DNA of 37,670 bases, from contig JAKANZ010000002.1 of NCBI GenBank assembly GCA_021823435.1, positions 1 through 37,670 of the forward strand, read 5' to 3'. Positions within the stretch are counted from its first letter, which is position 1, and the number at the start of each line of letters is the position of its first letter. The stretch comes from Microcaldota archaeon (lineage in GTDB: Archaea; Micrarchaeota; Micrarchaeia; Micrarchaeales; CABMGC01). The notes under the pieces were generated by a model, which saw nothing but the letters and a program-made list of their open reading frames with translations, searched no databases and was not told the DNA's origin. Of this stretch, positions 30,170-37,670 are shown one piece after another. Position numbers and translations under genes: made by a program.

Positions 30170-31089
30170 TCGTCCCCACCTCCGGACGTCTCCTCGCTCT
30201 CTATTGATTTCTTTGCGAAGCGGTAGAATATGTCCTCGAGCGAGACCGGGTTTATCGTGAACCTTGCCTTTTCGCGTATCAGTTTGTCAGAGAGCTCAAA
30301 TGCTTTCTTCTCGCTGGTCATCAGCTGGTGGCCTCCCTCAAACTTAGTTGTCTTGTAGCCTCTCAACGACCTGGGCTTTACCTCTTGGGTCACGCGTATG
30401 CTGTACTGCTGCCCCGCCTTCTTCCTGAGTTCGTCTATGGAACCCATCGCCAGCAGTTTGCCCCGGTCTATGATCCCTATGCTGTCGGCGAGCAGCTCTG
30501 CTTCCTCCAAATAGTGCGTGGTGAGGAATATGAGATAATTGCTCTTCAGCCTCTGAAGTAGCCTCCACACTTCAGCACGTGATATGGGATCAAGGCCCGT
30601 GGTGGGTTCGTCAAGGAAAATGATCTTTGCCTCGGAGGCGAGAACAGTGGCGACAAGTACCTTACGCTTCGTGCCACCGGAAAGCTTGTGGCCCAGTACA
30701 TTCTCAAACTTGCCGATGCCAAGCTTCCCCAAAGACCGCCTGGCGCGCGTCAGCGCCTCGTGATAGCCGAACCCCCTATAGAGCAGATACGACAACACGG
30801 TTTGGCGCGGCGTAAGCCACGGCATTACCCTTGCCTCCTGGGGCACTATTGCTATCAGTTCCCTTACCCTGCCGGGCTCTTTGACCACGTCGATGCCGTT
30901 AATCGTGGCGCTTCCTTTGCTGGGCATAAGCTCCGTGGCCATTATCCTCATAAGAGTCGTCTTTCCTGCCCCGTTGCGGCCTATCATAGCCACTATGCCC
31001 CTGTCGGGAAAGCTGAAACTCATGTTCCTCAGGGCATACGTCTTCCTGTCGTAGGTCTTCGAGATGCCTTTGCAGACAACGCCTCTCAT
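30163..31089 (-). CDS. ABC transporter ATP-binding protein
   Basis: 308 aa. Walker A GRNGAGKTT (about residues 38-46), Q-loop IAIVPQEARVMPW, signature LSGGTKRK, Walker B KIIFLDEPTTGLDP and the H-loop LTTHYLEEAELLADSIGIID. The C-terminal extension (residues about 215-308) matches the DrrA/CcmA-type tail of ABC-2 exporters. ATG 31089 is preferred over the TTG one codon upstream. First gene of a two-gene operon with the permease. Confidence 0.92.
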   Translation of the reverse strand: MRGVVCKGISKTYDRKTYALRNMSFSFPDRGIVAMIGRNGAGKTTLMRIMATELMPSKGSATINGIDVVKEPGRVRELIAIVPQEARVMPWLTPRQTVLSYLLYRGFGYHEALTRARRSLGKLGIGKFENVLGHKLSGGTKRKVLVATVLASEAKIIFLDEPTTGLDPISRAEVWRLLQRLKSNYLIFLTTHYLEEAELLADSIGIIDRGKLLAMGSIDELRKKAGQQYSIRVTQEVKPRSLRGYKTTKFEGGHQLMTSEKKAFELSDKLIREKARFTINPVSLEDIFYRFAKKSIESEETSGGGDEW

Positions 31090-31182
31090 CAAATCAACGG
31101 TTTAACGCAAAAGTGTTTCCGAAGAAGGTATTTATTTATGTTAACAGACCATGGAGGAACCTGCTTCGCAAGGTTTCCCAGG

Positions 31183-31257
31183 CGGGCACGGCGGGATTTG
31201 AACCCGCAACCAACAGCTCCGCAAGCTGCCGTGCTATCCAAGTTACACCACGTGCCC
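31183..31257 (-). tRNA. tRNA-Arg(GCG)
   Basis: 75-nt cloverleaf: acceptor GGGCACG/CGTGCCC, D arm around GTGTAACTTGGATAGCAC, anticodon stem GCAGC/GCTGT (one G-U) with loop TTGCGGA (anticodon GCG), T stem GCGGG/CCCGC with loop TTCAAAT, discriminator G. CCA not encoded. Its 3' end faces the ABC transporter and the integrase remnant. On the opposite strand an ATG at 31138 enters the tRNA 3' end in the frame of that remnant (RRARRDLNP), like int-N of the other element. Confidence 0.94.
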
Positions 31258-31317
31258 TCGGTGCTTTTATATACCTTGCTTTATTAATAAGATTCTACGC
31301 TTCTTTGAAGTGATAAA

Positions 31318-31485
31318 ATAGGACCACTAGCAGGCAAAGTATGTGTTTCGTGCGGCAGGCTTACCTCCGCGTACACAGAATTCAAATGCCCTAATTGCGG
31401 CAAAAGCGACATAATACGCTGCAAGCAGTGCCGCGAAACGTACAACAAGTACAAGTGCAAGGAATGCAACTTTGAGGGACCCTGA
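31318..31485 (+). CDS. Zn-ribbon RNA-binding protein (translation-associated), non-canonical start
   Basis: About 55 aa with four CxxC pairs: VCVSCGRL, FKCPNCGKS, IRCKQCRET and YKCKECNFEGP. This is the archaeal COG2888/DUF1610-like double zinc ribbon that in many archaea sits just upstream of aEF1-beta, as here (TGATG overlap at 31483-31487). There is no ATG, GTG or TTG in frame between the upstream stop (31306-31308) and the first cysteine motif. The best candidate is ATA 31318, with GTGAT 3 nt before it; an indel near 31310 is the alternative. Confidence 0.78.
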   Translation: MGPLAGKVCVSCGRLTSAYTEFKCPNCGKSDIIRCKQCRETYNKYKCKECNFEGP

Positions 31486-31730
31486 TGGGCAACGTAGCGG
31501 TCCTTTTCCGAGTCTACGCGCAGGAAGGCAAGGAAGAGACGGTCAGGAAAGAGATAGTTGACAAACTGAAACCAAAAGGTTCGCAGCTTGAAGATGTCGC
31601 CTTCGGCATAAAGACGATAAAGGTACTTTTCATGCATGACGACTCCACGGGTAGCTCGGAGATAGAGGAACAGCTAAGAAAGATATCTGGCGTAAAGGAA
31701 GTCGAGATTGTGGAAGAGAGCCTTGTATAA
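31485..31730 (+). CDS. Translation elongation factor aEF1-beta
   Basis: 81 aa, nucleotide exchange factor for aEF1A. NVAVLFRVYAQEGKEETVRK, KGSQLEDVAFGIKTIKVLFM and EIEEQLRKISGVKEVEIVEE match the family's alpha-beta sandwich and conserved C-terminus. It is coupled to the zinc-ribbon gene through a TGATG overlap. Confidence 0.9.
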   Translation: MGNVAVLFRVYAQEGKEETVRKEIVDKLKPKGSQLEDVAFGIKTIKVLFMHDDSTGSSEIEEQLRKISGVKEVEIVEESLV

Positions 31731-31786
31731 CAGCTCTCTGAAAGAGTTATATAGTTTTGAAACTTAGTGTAAACGCTGGGGGTCTG

Positions 31787-33799
31787 ATGATTGATTCTAT
31801 CGAGCTAAAGAACTGGAAGACGCACAAGGACACCAGACTCAAATTCTCCAAGGGCACCAACATACTACTCGGCCAGATGGGTGCGGGCAAGAGCAGCATA
31901 ATGGATGCTATCTCGTTTGCGCTGTTTGGCACCTATCCCGCGATACAGCACAGACGTGTGGCTGTAAACGAGATAATAATGAACAGGCCAGAGCAGCAGG
32001 ATCACGCACGTGTAAGCGTGGATTTCGGAATGGACGGCGCTGCATACCGTATCGAGCGCGATCTGGAACTCAACGGTTCTACCAAGGCCAGCATAACCAA
32101 GGATGGTGCGTACCTGCAGTCGCAGTCGCAGCGGGTCAACGAGGAGGTAGAGCGCATACTCAAGGTCGATTACGATCTGTTCTCAAGAGCGATATACTCT
32201 GAGCAGAATAGGCTGACCTATTTCTTGGAGCTTCGGCCCGCAGAGCGCAAGAAACAGATAGATGAGTTGCTCGGCCTTGACAAGTTCGCTACTGCACAGG
32301 AGAACGCCACATCGCTGGTAAATAGGATAAAGGATATTGTATCGGAGAGCGAGAAGGCGATAGCCAACTTTGATGTGAAGAAGCTCAGGGAACAGCACAA
32401 GGCGCTGCTCGATGAAGTGGAGAAGATAGCCAAGGAAAAAGAGGGGTTGTCGAGAGAGCTTGAGCTTCAAGAGAAGAAGAAAGCGAGCCTGAACGAAGAG
32501 CTGGAAAAGACAAAGGAGATGTACAACAGAAGGATATCGCTTGCAAACGAAATCGGTAGGCTGAAAAGCAAGATAGAGGTCATAGAAAAAGAGATCGAAA
32601 AGATAAAGAAGAGAGGCATTGCTGACAAGACGTCTCTGGAGAAAACGGCGTCAGAGAAGAGGAAGGGCCTTGATTCTCTTGTTGCTGAGGAGAAGAAAGC
32701 AGAGGAGGCGGAGAAGAAGACCTTCGAGGAGATGGCGCGGCTCACTGCCGAAAAAGGCGAGCAACAGAAATGGCTCGCAGAGCTGGAGAAGCACTTCAGC
32801 AAGTGCCCTATATGCGAGAGGGAGCTATCGGGGGAAATAAGGAAAAGGATAGTGGATGAAAAGACCGCCTTGATAACCAAACTTGAGGGACAGATTAAGG
32901 AACAGAAGAACGAGAACCTCAAACTAAAGGGGAAGAGAGAGGAGGCAGCTGATGCCGTCTCAAAGGCGAAAGAGGCGCTGACAAAGCTTGAAATGGAAAA
33001 AGAGACCGTAGAAAGGCTCGAGGGCTACGTAGCCGACAAAGGCAAGTCTGCCAAGATGCTTGAGGAGAAAGAGCAAGAGCTCGGCAAGATAAAGATCGAT
33101 GAGGGAAGCCTGGACAAGATGCAGAAAGAGTTCACGCAGATAAATGTCAGGGTAAAGGAGCTTGATACGAAACTCGGAATGAGTGAGAAAGAGGAGAAAG
33201 AGAAAAAGGCACAAGCTGAGGAAAAGAAGAAGGAAATAGAAACAATAGACAAGATGCACGAGGACGTGAAAAGCAAGAAAAATGCCGTTGAAAGTCTTGT
33301 GAAGTTCAAGGATGCGTTGGCAGAGACGCAAACGGTGCTGCGCACCAGGCTGATCGGCTCGATAAATAATATTATGCAAGAGATCTGGCCTGACCTTTAT
33401 CCATATGGAGATTACCGCGGCCTATTGCTCGAACCCACTGCTGACGACTACGTATTGAAGGTGAAAACTTCACTGGAGGAGAACAACGGTTGGTCAGATG
33501 TAGATGCCATTGCGAGCGGAGGTGAGAAGAGCGTGGCGTGTCTAGCCATGCGTGTGGCCTTTGCGCTTGTCCTGGTTCCGAATCTCAGATGGATAATACT
33601 GGACGAGCCGACTCACAACATAGACCAGCAGGGCCTGGAGAAGTTCGTGAGGGCAATAAATGAGGTTCTGCCCCGGCTTGTGGAGCAGGTCTTCATAATA
33701 ACGCACGATGAGATGCTCAAGCAGGCGGTCAACGCGAAGATATATGTGCTGTCGCGAAACAAAGAAGAGAGCGGAGGCACGATGGTCGAGGCCTACTGA
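31787..33799 (+). CDS. rad50: DNA double-strand break repair ATPase Rad50
   Basis: 670 aa SMC-like ATPase that works with Mre11. Walker A GQMGAGKSS (29-37), a Q-loop region RAIYSEQNRLTYFLELRPAE, long coiled coils (about 180-560), a zinc hook CPIC (340-343), the signature ASGGEKS (576-582) and Walker B WIILDEPTHNID (602-613). It is clearly shorter than the usual 850-900 aa of archaeal Rad50 because both coiled-coil arms are short. ATG 31787 has GGGGGTC as ribosome-binding site and a TATA box (GTTATATAG) about 40 nt upstream. No mre11, herA or nurA is adjacent. Confidence 0.95.
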   Translation: MIDSIELKNWKTHKDTRLKFSKGTNILLGQMGAGKSSIMDAISFALFGTYPAIQHRRVAVNEIIMNRPEQQDHARVSVDFGMDGAAYRIERDLELNGSTKASITKDGAYLQSQSQRVNEEVERILKVDYDLFSRAIYSEQNRLTYFLELRPAERKKQIDELLGLDKFATAQENATSLVNRIKDIVSESEKAIANFDVKKLREQHKALLDEVEKIAKEKEGLSRELELQEKKKASLNEELEKTKEMYNRRISLANEIGRLKSKIEVIEKEIEKIKKRGIADKTSLEKTASEKRKGLDSLVAEEKKAEEAEKKTFEEMARLTAEKGEQQKWLAELEKHFSKCPICERELSGEIRKRIVDEKTALITKLEGQIKEQKNENLKLKGKREEAADAVSKAKEALTKLEMEKETVERLEGYVADKGKSAKMLEEKEQELGKIKIDEGSLDKMQKEFTQINVRVKELDTKLGMSEKEEKEKKAQAEEKKKEIETIDKMHEDVKSKKNAVESLVKFKDALAETQTVLRTRLIGSINNIMQEIWPDLYPYGDYRGLLLEPTADDYVLKVKTSLEENNGWSDVDAIASGGEKSVACLAMRVAFALVLVPNLRWIILDEPTHNIDQQGLEKFVRAINEVLPRLVEQVFIITHDEMLKQAVNAKIYVLSRNKEESGGTMVEAY

Positions 33800-33838
33800 A
33801 GCTAAGGCTTTTATTTTTCGTATGCGCTGTTGAGACAC

Positions 33839-34729
33839 ATGCGAAGAAGGACGGCAAAGGCACAGTCCGCAATGGAGTACCTCATGACTTACGGGTGGGC
33901 GATACTCATCATAGCGGTTGTATTAGGAGCCTTGTTTCAGCTGGGCGTCTTCAACGCAGGAACGTTCGCGCCGCGGGCTCCGCCAGGAGCCTGCCAGGTC
34001 TTCAGGTCTAACGGCCCGGGCAGCACTCAGTTCATCAACCTCGAGGGCGTATGCAGTGGGGAGCTGCCGCAATATGTGGGTGTCTTCAACGGACAAAGCG
34101 GATACGTGAATACTGCTGTAGATCCGGCTGGACAAGCAGAAATAACAGTAACCGTATGGGCAAATCAAAAATCCTTAATTACATCCGGGCCGGGGCCCTG
34201 TCAAGACGCAGTAGCTGCGTACAACAGCCTAGGATTTTCTTTTATAGTGAGAACTGGTGCCAGTGGTTGCAACTCCCCAGGTGCTCTTAACGTGTACATC
34301 GGCAGTACTGCAGGCAACAATTGTGCTGGTAACAGTGCGCTTCCACTAAGAACGTGGAGTTCTTTGTCCCTAGTTTATAACGGAATTGATCTTGTTGGAT
34401 ACGTCAACGGCATCGAAGTGTGCTCTGTTACCGCTACCGGGTCCTTGACTGAGGGAGGACCGACAAGAATCGGAGTAGGCGCAAGTAATGGAGAATTTTT
34501 CAACGGTTCCCTAGCCAATATTCAGATCTACAACACCTCGCTCTCGCAGGCAGAGATAACCGCGCTCTATGACGAGGGCATCGGTGGTGCTCCGGTCAGA
34601 CTACAGAATCTCGTGGGCTGGTGGCCTCTCAACGGGAACGCGAACGACTACAGCGGAAACAACAACAACGGAGTCCCGAGCGCGGTGACGTACACGAACC
34701 AGTGGAGTTCAGGGTATACTGCACCGTGA
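33839..34729 (+). CDS. Secreted LamG-domain protein with class III signal peptide (paralogue)
   Basis: 296 aa. Same layout as the gene at 2459: basic start, QSAMEYLMTYGWAILIIAVV pilin-type signal with FQLGVFN, an APPGACQVF segment, LamG-like strands (ITVTVWANQK, WSSLSLVYNGIDLVGYVNGI) and an almost identical end: SLANIQIYNTSLSQAEITAL, GGAPVRLQNLVGWWPLNGNA, NDYSGNNNNG. The middle is divergent and less GC-rich. ATG 33839 fits a TTTTATTTTT promoter element about 28 nt upstream (leaderless). Probably a surface or pilus component. Confidence 0.85.
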   Translation: MRRRTAKAQSAMEYLMTYGWAILIIAVVLGALFQLGVFNAGTFAPRAPPGACQVFRSNGPGSTQFINLEGVCSGELPQYVGVFNGQSGYVNTAVDPAGQAEITVTVWANQKSLITSGPGPCQDAVAAYNSLGFSFIVRTGASGCNSPGALNVYIGSTAGNNCAGNSALPLRTWSSLSLVYNGIDLVGYVNGIEVCSVTATGSLTEGGPTRIGVGASNGEFFNGSLANIQIYNTSLSQAEITALYDEGIGGAPVRLQNLVGWWPLNGNANDYSGNNNNGVPSAVTYTNQWSSGYTAP

Positions 34730-34739
34730 TTACTAAGTA

Positions 34740-35792
34740 CTATAGCATTCCCAATCCTAAGCCGCTTTCCTCCTTGGGCTCCCTGCCGAGCACGGACGTG
34801 CCACTAACTCCTGTGAATATGCCTATTATCTCAGCCTTGCCCATGTAGTCGGGGTCGAGCCTTGCACCCCAGGTCACGTTGGCGTTTGTGGCTACGCTAT
34901 CCGTAAGCTTGGTCGCTATCTCGTTGGCTTCGCCAAGCGTGAGGTCGGGGCCGCCGATTATGTGGAGCAGCACCCCACTCGCCTTAGAATAGTCAACATC
35001 CAGCAGCTTGTTCTTGAGCGTCGATTTTACCGCGTCATCGACCTTGTTGGACCCTTGGCCCATGCCGACGCTTATCATCGCCAGACCTCCCGCGGCCATT
35101 ATTGTGCGTACGTCAGCAAAGTCTAGGTTAATCAGGCTCGGCTGGGTTATCGTTTCTGTTATTCCGCGAACAGCTTTTGCAGTTATCTCATCGGCAGTCA
35201 TGAAGGTCTTTTCTATGGGCAGGTTGGGATACAAAGTTACAAGTTTCTGGTTGTCTATTACAACGACTGTGTCAAGGTTCTGCCTTAGCTTCTCTATTCC
35301 CTTCCTCGCGGTTTCCAGCCTCACCCTCTCGAGGGAGAACGGCAAGGTGACTATGCCTATAACTATAGCCCCGGCCTCCTTGGCGACCCTTGCGACAACA
35401 GGCATGGCCCCAGTGCCCGTGCCTCCACCCATTCCCGCTGTTATGAAAACAAGGTTTGTATCCTTGAGCAGAAACTCTATCTCGTTCCTCGATAACTCTG
35501 CCGATTTCTCTCCTATATCAGGAAACCCTCCGGCGCCGAGCCCGTGGGTCAGTTCCTTCCCCAGAATCAGTTTTGTTATGCTTGGATTCAGCATGCCGAG
35601 GTGCTTTGCGTCGGTATTGAAGGCGAAAAGGCCCGCGCCTTTTATGTCCATGAGGCTGAGTCTCTGAACCGTATTGTTTCCGCCGCCTCCCACTCCGACC
35701 ACAGCTATCTTCGGTTTGAAGTACTCGAACTCTTGAGGGATTGTGCCTTGTGTTGGTTCTACCGGGTCGCCACCGTACATTTTACCACGCAT
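34740..35792 (-). CDS. ftsZ: Cell division GTPase FtsZ
   Basis: About 350 aa tubulin-like GTPase. VVGVGGGGNN (31-40), the signature GMGGGTGTG (120-128), RLETARKGIEKLRQNLDTVV, and the T7 loop NLDFADVRT (222-230) needed for polymer GTPase activity. C-terminal domain intact (GASGVLLHIIGGPDLTLGEA type segments), ending with a short tail without a recognisable FtsA/SepF-binding motif. Start ATG 35792; a TATA box at about 35809-35819 also allows ATG 35780. Confidence 0.95.
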   Translation of the reverse strand: MRGKMYGGDPVEPTQGTIPQEFEYFKPKIAVVGVGGGGNNTVQRLSLMDIKGAGLFAFNTDAKHLGMLNPSITKLILGKELTHGLGAGGFPDIGEKSAELSRNEIEFLLKDTNLVFITAGMGGGTGTGAMPVVARVAKEAGAIVIGIVTLPFSLERVRLETARKGIEKLRQNLDTVVVIDNQKLVTLYPNLPIEKTFMTADEITAKAVRGITETITQPSLINLDFADVRTIMAAGGLAMISVGMGQGSNKVDDAVKSTLKNKLLDVDYSKASGVLLHIIGGPDLTLGEANEIATKLTDSVATNANVTWGARLDPDYMGKAEIIGIFTGVSGTSVLGREPKEESGLGLGML

Positions 35793-35826
35793 TATACTCG
35801 ATGGCAAAGATAAAAATACTTTCTTG

Positions 35827-36771
35827 CTAGGAAGAGAGCAGTTCATCACTGTCGTTTTCCGGGAGTTCGTACCACCTTGCCCTCTCGCCAAGTTTTGCCC
35901 TGAGCTTCCAACCCGTGCTCTTCGGGTATTCATTCATCATTGACACGAGCTTCTGGGCTCTCGGCACGATTACGTTCTCGCTGTCAGAACCCGTCGCGCG
36001 AGCGTGATCTATCATCTCATTGATACTCTTGGCGAACGTAGTATACAGCCCCCAGTCCTTTGAGCACAGCGCGGCGATTTCATCGCCACGTATGCAGCCC
36101 AAACCTCCTTTCTCCACATCGAAGTCGTGGAAGCCCAGCATCAGGTCCTTGTATTCCTTCTCCGTCTTCTGCACTACCTGCAGCTTCGTCATCATGAGTT
36201 GGGTTATGGGAAGCGTGTACGTGTCTGCGAGTATGCTTGGCCTGAAGTCGAATTTGTGGCACATTGCAAACTCGTTTAGGAAAATGTCTATCCTGAACTT
36301 GTCTGCAGTGTTATAGTAGATGAGCCTTTGGCCCATATTGAGTTTGTTGAACATTTCGCGCGGCTTGTAACCCAGCGACTCCATTGCTTTCTGAATATTT
36401 TTGGTTTCTTCGCGTCTTCCTATGAGGTCTATGTCCTTGTTCTCTCTGTAGAAACGCGGATCGCGGCAGCTCGGGCACAGTCTCTTGAACGCCAGGCCGC
36501 CAACAGCCCTTAGCCGGGCTCCATGTAGCTCTGCTGCTTCTATTATGGCGGGCGCGGCGTCTTCTATCACCGCCTGATTTACAGAAACCCGGACTCCTTG
36601 TGCTGCAGCAACGGGCCTGAGAACCCTAAGATCTGCTTGTGGCAAGGCGCCTAGGGAAGATGCGTGATCTTGGCCTCTGATTCTCGTTTGTTCGCTTATC
36701 CCATCCCCAAAACTGAAGAAGGTTGTTGAGTTGTTAAATCTTTTAAAGTCTCGTTGCGCAAATTGATACAT
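35827..36771 (-). CDS. Nucleotidyltransferase-fold protein
   Basis: Up to 314 aa. AIIEAAELHGARLRAVGGLA, FKRLCPSCRD and NKDIDLIGRREE give the GG(12-20 aa)DIDL pattern of minimal nucleotidyltransferases, with KFRIDIFLNEF as third acidic strand. The rest is helical. CPSC may bind zinc. The family is common in archaea and of unknown substrate. The start is unclear: ATG 36771 overlaps the PolX start and lacks promoter space, and the first 60 residues look unlike protein sequence; GTG 36570 (VIEDAAPAI) or a TTG near 36646 may be the real start. Confidence 0.72.
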   Translation of the reverse strand: MYQFAQRDFKRFNNSTTFFSFGDGISEQTRIRGQDHASSLGALPQADLRVLRPVAAAQGVRVSVNQAVIEDAAPAIIEAAELHGARLRAVGGLAFKRLCPSCRDPRFYRENKDIDLIGRREETKNIQKAMESLGYKPREMFNKLNMGQRLIYYNTADKFRIDIFLNEFAMCHKFDFRPSILADTYTLPITQLMMTKLQVVQKTEKEYKDLMLGFHDFDVEKGGLGCIRGDEIAALCSKDWGLYTTFAKSINEMIDHARATGSDSENVIVPRAQKLVSMMNEYPKSTGWKLRAKLGERARWYELPENDSDELLSS

Positions 36772-37670
36772 GATTAACTCGAAGCTTGCCGAAATGCTTG
36801 AGGAAATAGCAGACATGCTCGAGCTCGAGGGAGAGAAGTACAGCAGGTTTGAGGTGCTCGCCTACAGGAAAGCCGCGGTAACTATAAGCGGCCTCCAGGA
36901 GGACGCTGAGGAGATTTACAAGAAGGGCGGCGTAGATGCGCTGATGGAGCTGCCCGGCATAGGCAAATCCATGGCGGGTCACATAGAGGAGTACATAAAG
37001 ACAGGCAGGATAGGCAAGTATGAGAAGCTGAAGAAGAAGTACCCGCTCGACATAGCGAACCTTACGAAAATCCAGGGAATGGGAGCAAAAAAGGCTTTCA
37101 AGCTCTACAAGGAACTGGGGGTGAAGAATGTCGATGATCTCAAGAAGGCGCTCGCGCGGCACAAGATAAAAGACCTGGAGGGATTTGGAGAGCAGAGCGA
37201 GGCACAGATGCAGAAAGGCATGGAGTTCCTTGAGAGTGGCGGAGGAAGGATGCTGCTTGGTTCCGCGCTTCCGGAAGCAGAAGCAGTAAGAGACAAGCTG
37301 CTGAAATCTGGGCTTGTAGAGAAGGCGATAATTGGCGGATCCACCAGAAGGATGAAGGAAACTGTCGGCGACCTCGACATACTTCTGATCTCAAGCAAGG
37401 GCCAGAAGGTTATGGATTTTATCACCTCAATGCAGGAGGTTGAGAGCGTTATCGCGAAAGGCCCAACGAAAACATCGGTCAGGCTTAAGATAGGGCTTAA
37501 CTGCGATTTCAGGCTCGTAGAGAAGACCAGCTTCGGGGCTGCGCTGCAGTATTTCACGGGCAACAAGGACCACAATGTCAAGCTCAGGGAGATAGCGATA
37601 AAGAAGAAACTCAAGCTCAACGAGTACGGGCTTTTCGATAAGAAGAACAAGAACCTCGCCGCTGGGGAAG
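36770..37670 (+). CDS. DNA polymerase X family protein (partial, runs off window)
   Basis: First 300 codons from ATG 36770. N-terminal helical domain NSKLAEMLEEIADMLELEGE, two HhH elements (MELPGIGKSMAGHIEEYI, LTKIQGMGAKKAFKLYKELG), then the nucleotidyltransferase core IIGGSTRRMKETVGDLDILL with the GS..DLD catalytic pair, and a third Asp in GLNCDFRLV. This order is PolX (repair polymerase). Whether the C-terminal PHP exonuclease domain is present lies outside the window. A CTTTTAAAG box about 26 nt upstream predicts a leaderless mRNA. Confidence 0.92.
   Translation, partial: MINSKLAEMLEEIADMLELEGEKYSRFEVLAYRKAAVTISGLQEDAEEIYKKGGVDALMELPGIGKSMAGHIEEYIKTGRIGKYEKLKKKYPLDIANLTKIQGMGAKKAFKLYKELGVKNVDDLKKALARHKIKDLEGFGEQSEAQMQKGMEFLESGGGRMLLGSALPEAEAVRDKLLKSGLVEKAIIGGSTRRMKETVGDLDILLISSKGQKVMDFITSMQEVESVIAKGPTKTSVRLKIGLNCDFRLVEKTSFGAALQYFTGNKDHNVKLREIAIKKKLKLNEYGLFDKKNKNLAAGE

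Noticed and set aside
30688-31287. 199-codon plus-strand frame over the ABC ATPase and tRNA-Arg
   Set aside because: Antisense of the ABC ATPase gene. Only its last part, from ATG 31138 into the tRNA, is of interest, as a possible int-N relic, and that is treated under findings.
35008-35667. 219-codon plus-strand frame opposite ftsZ
   Set aside because: Mirror of the ftsZ coding sequence with no recognisable domain or promoter.

Overview
The window reads as a chromosome segment of a small-genome archaeon, most likely a Micrarchaeota-type DPANN lineage. The domain is clear: archaeal-type ribosomal proteins with the RNase P protein Rpp29, eS4, a DUF373 membrane protein, aEF1-beta, Rad50, PAC2 and ScpA/ScpB, TATA boxes about 25 nt before many (often leaderless) start codons, and tRNA genes without encoded CCA. 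The lineage is inferred mainly from two class III signal peptides of the QSAMEYLMTYGWAILI type. Genes are tightly packed with many 4-8 nt stop/start overlaps.

Layout. 1-2409: a ribosomal protein operon on the minus strand (Rpp29, uS17, uL14, uL24, eS4, uL5, the last cut by the window edge). 2459-11719: a LamG surface protein with a class III signal, DUF373, a small HExxH protein, an AlkA-like glycosylase, two DUF4382 membrane proteins (one fused to a winged helix), an HEIAE protein, a LUD-domain protein, a PurD-like ATP-grasp protein and an F420/NADP reductase-like protein. 11767-15307: a 3.5-kb integrated element in the 3' end of tRNA-Val(CAC). 15410-22826: cobalamin adenosyltransferase, ScpB/ScpA, a wHTH protein, an aldehyde dehydrogenase operon, tRNA-Thr, an EF-Tu domain-2-like protein and a repeat membrane protein. 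22830-29111: RibD/DHFR-like reductase, tRNA-Leu(UAA) with an insert, two GNAT proteins, PAC2, small and membrane proteins, a HAD protein and a LOG-like protein. 29117-31257: a decayed relative of the element beside tRNA-Arg(GCG), apparently enclosing an ABC-2 exporter. 31318-37670: Zn-ribbon protein/aEF1-beta, Rad50, a second LamG protein, FtsZ, a nucleotidyltransferase-fold protein and the start of DNA polymerase X.

The most notable content is the element at 11767-15307. An 18-bp direct repeat (the tRNA-Val 3' end) bounds it, and its tyrosine integrase is split SSV-style. The N-terminal piece starts at 15230 and runs antisense into tRNA-Val. The C-terminal piece starts at the other repeat at 11767. 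Joining the pieces through the repeat restores one open frame of 392 codons. The cargo is a translationally coupled, AT-rich three-gene operon (Zn-ribbon protein, winged-helix-like protein, 386-aa unknown protein). A decayed copy of the integrase N-terminal region lies at 29127-29333 in the same geometry relative to tRNA-Arg, which suggests that this integrase family entered the chromosome at least twice and that the ABC transporter may be domesticated cargo.

All calls are from reading the sequence; no database search was run.
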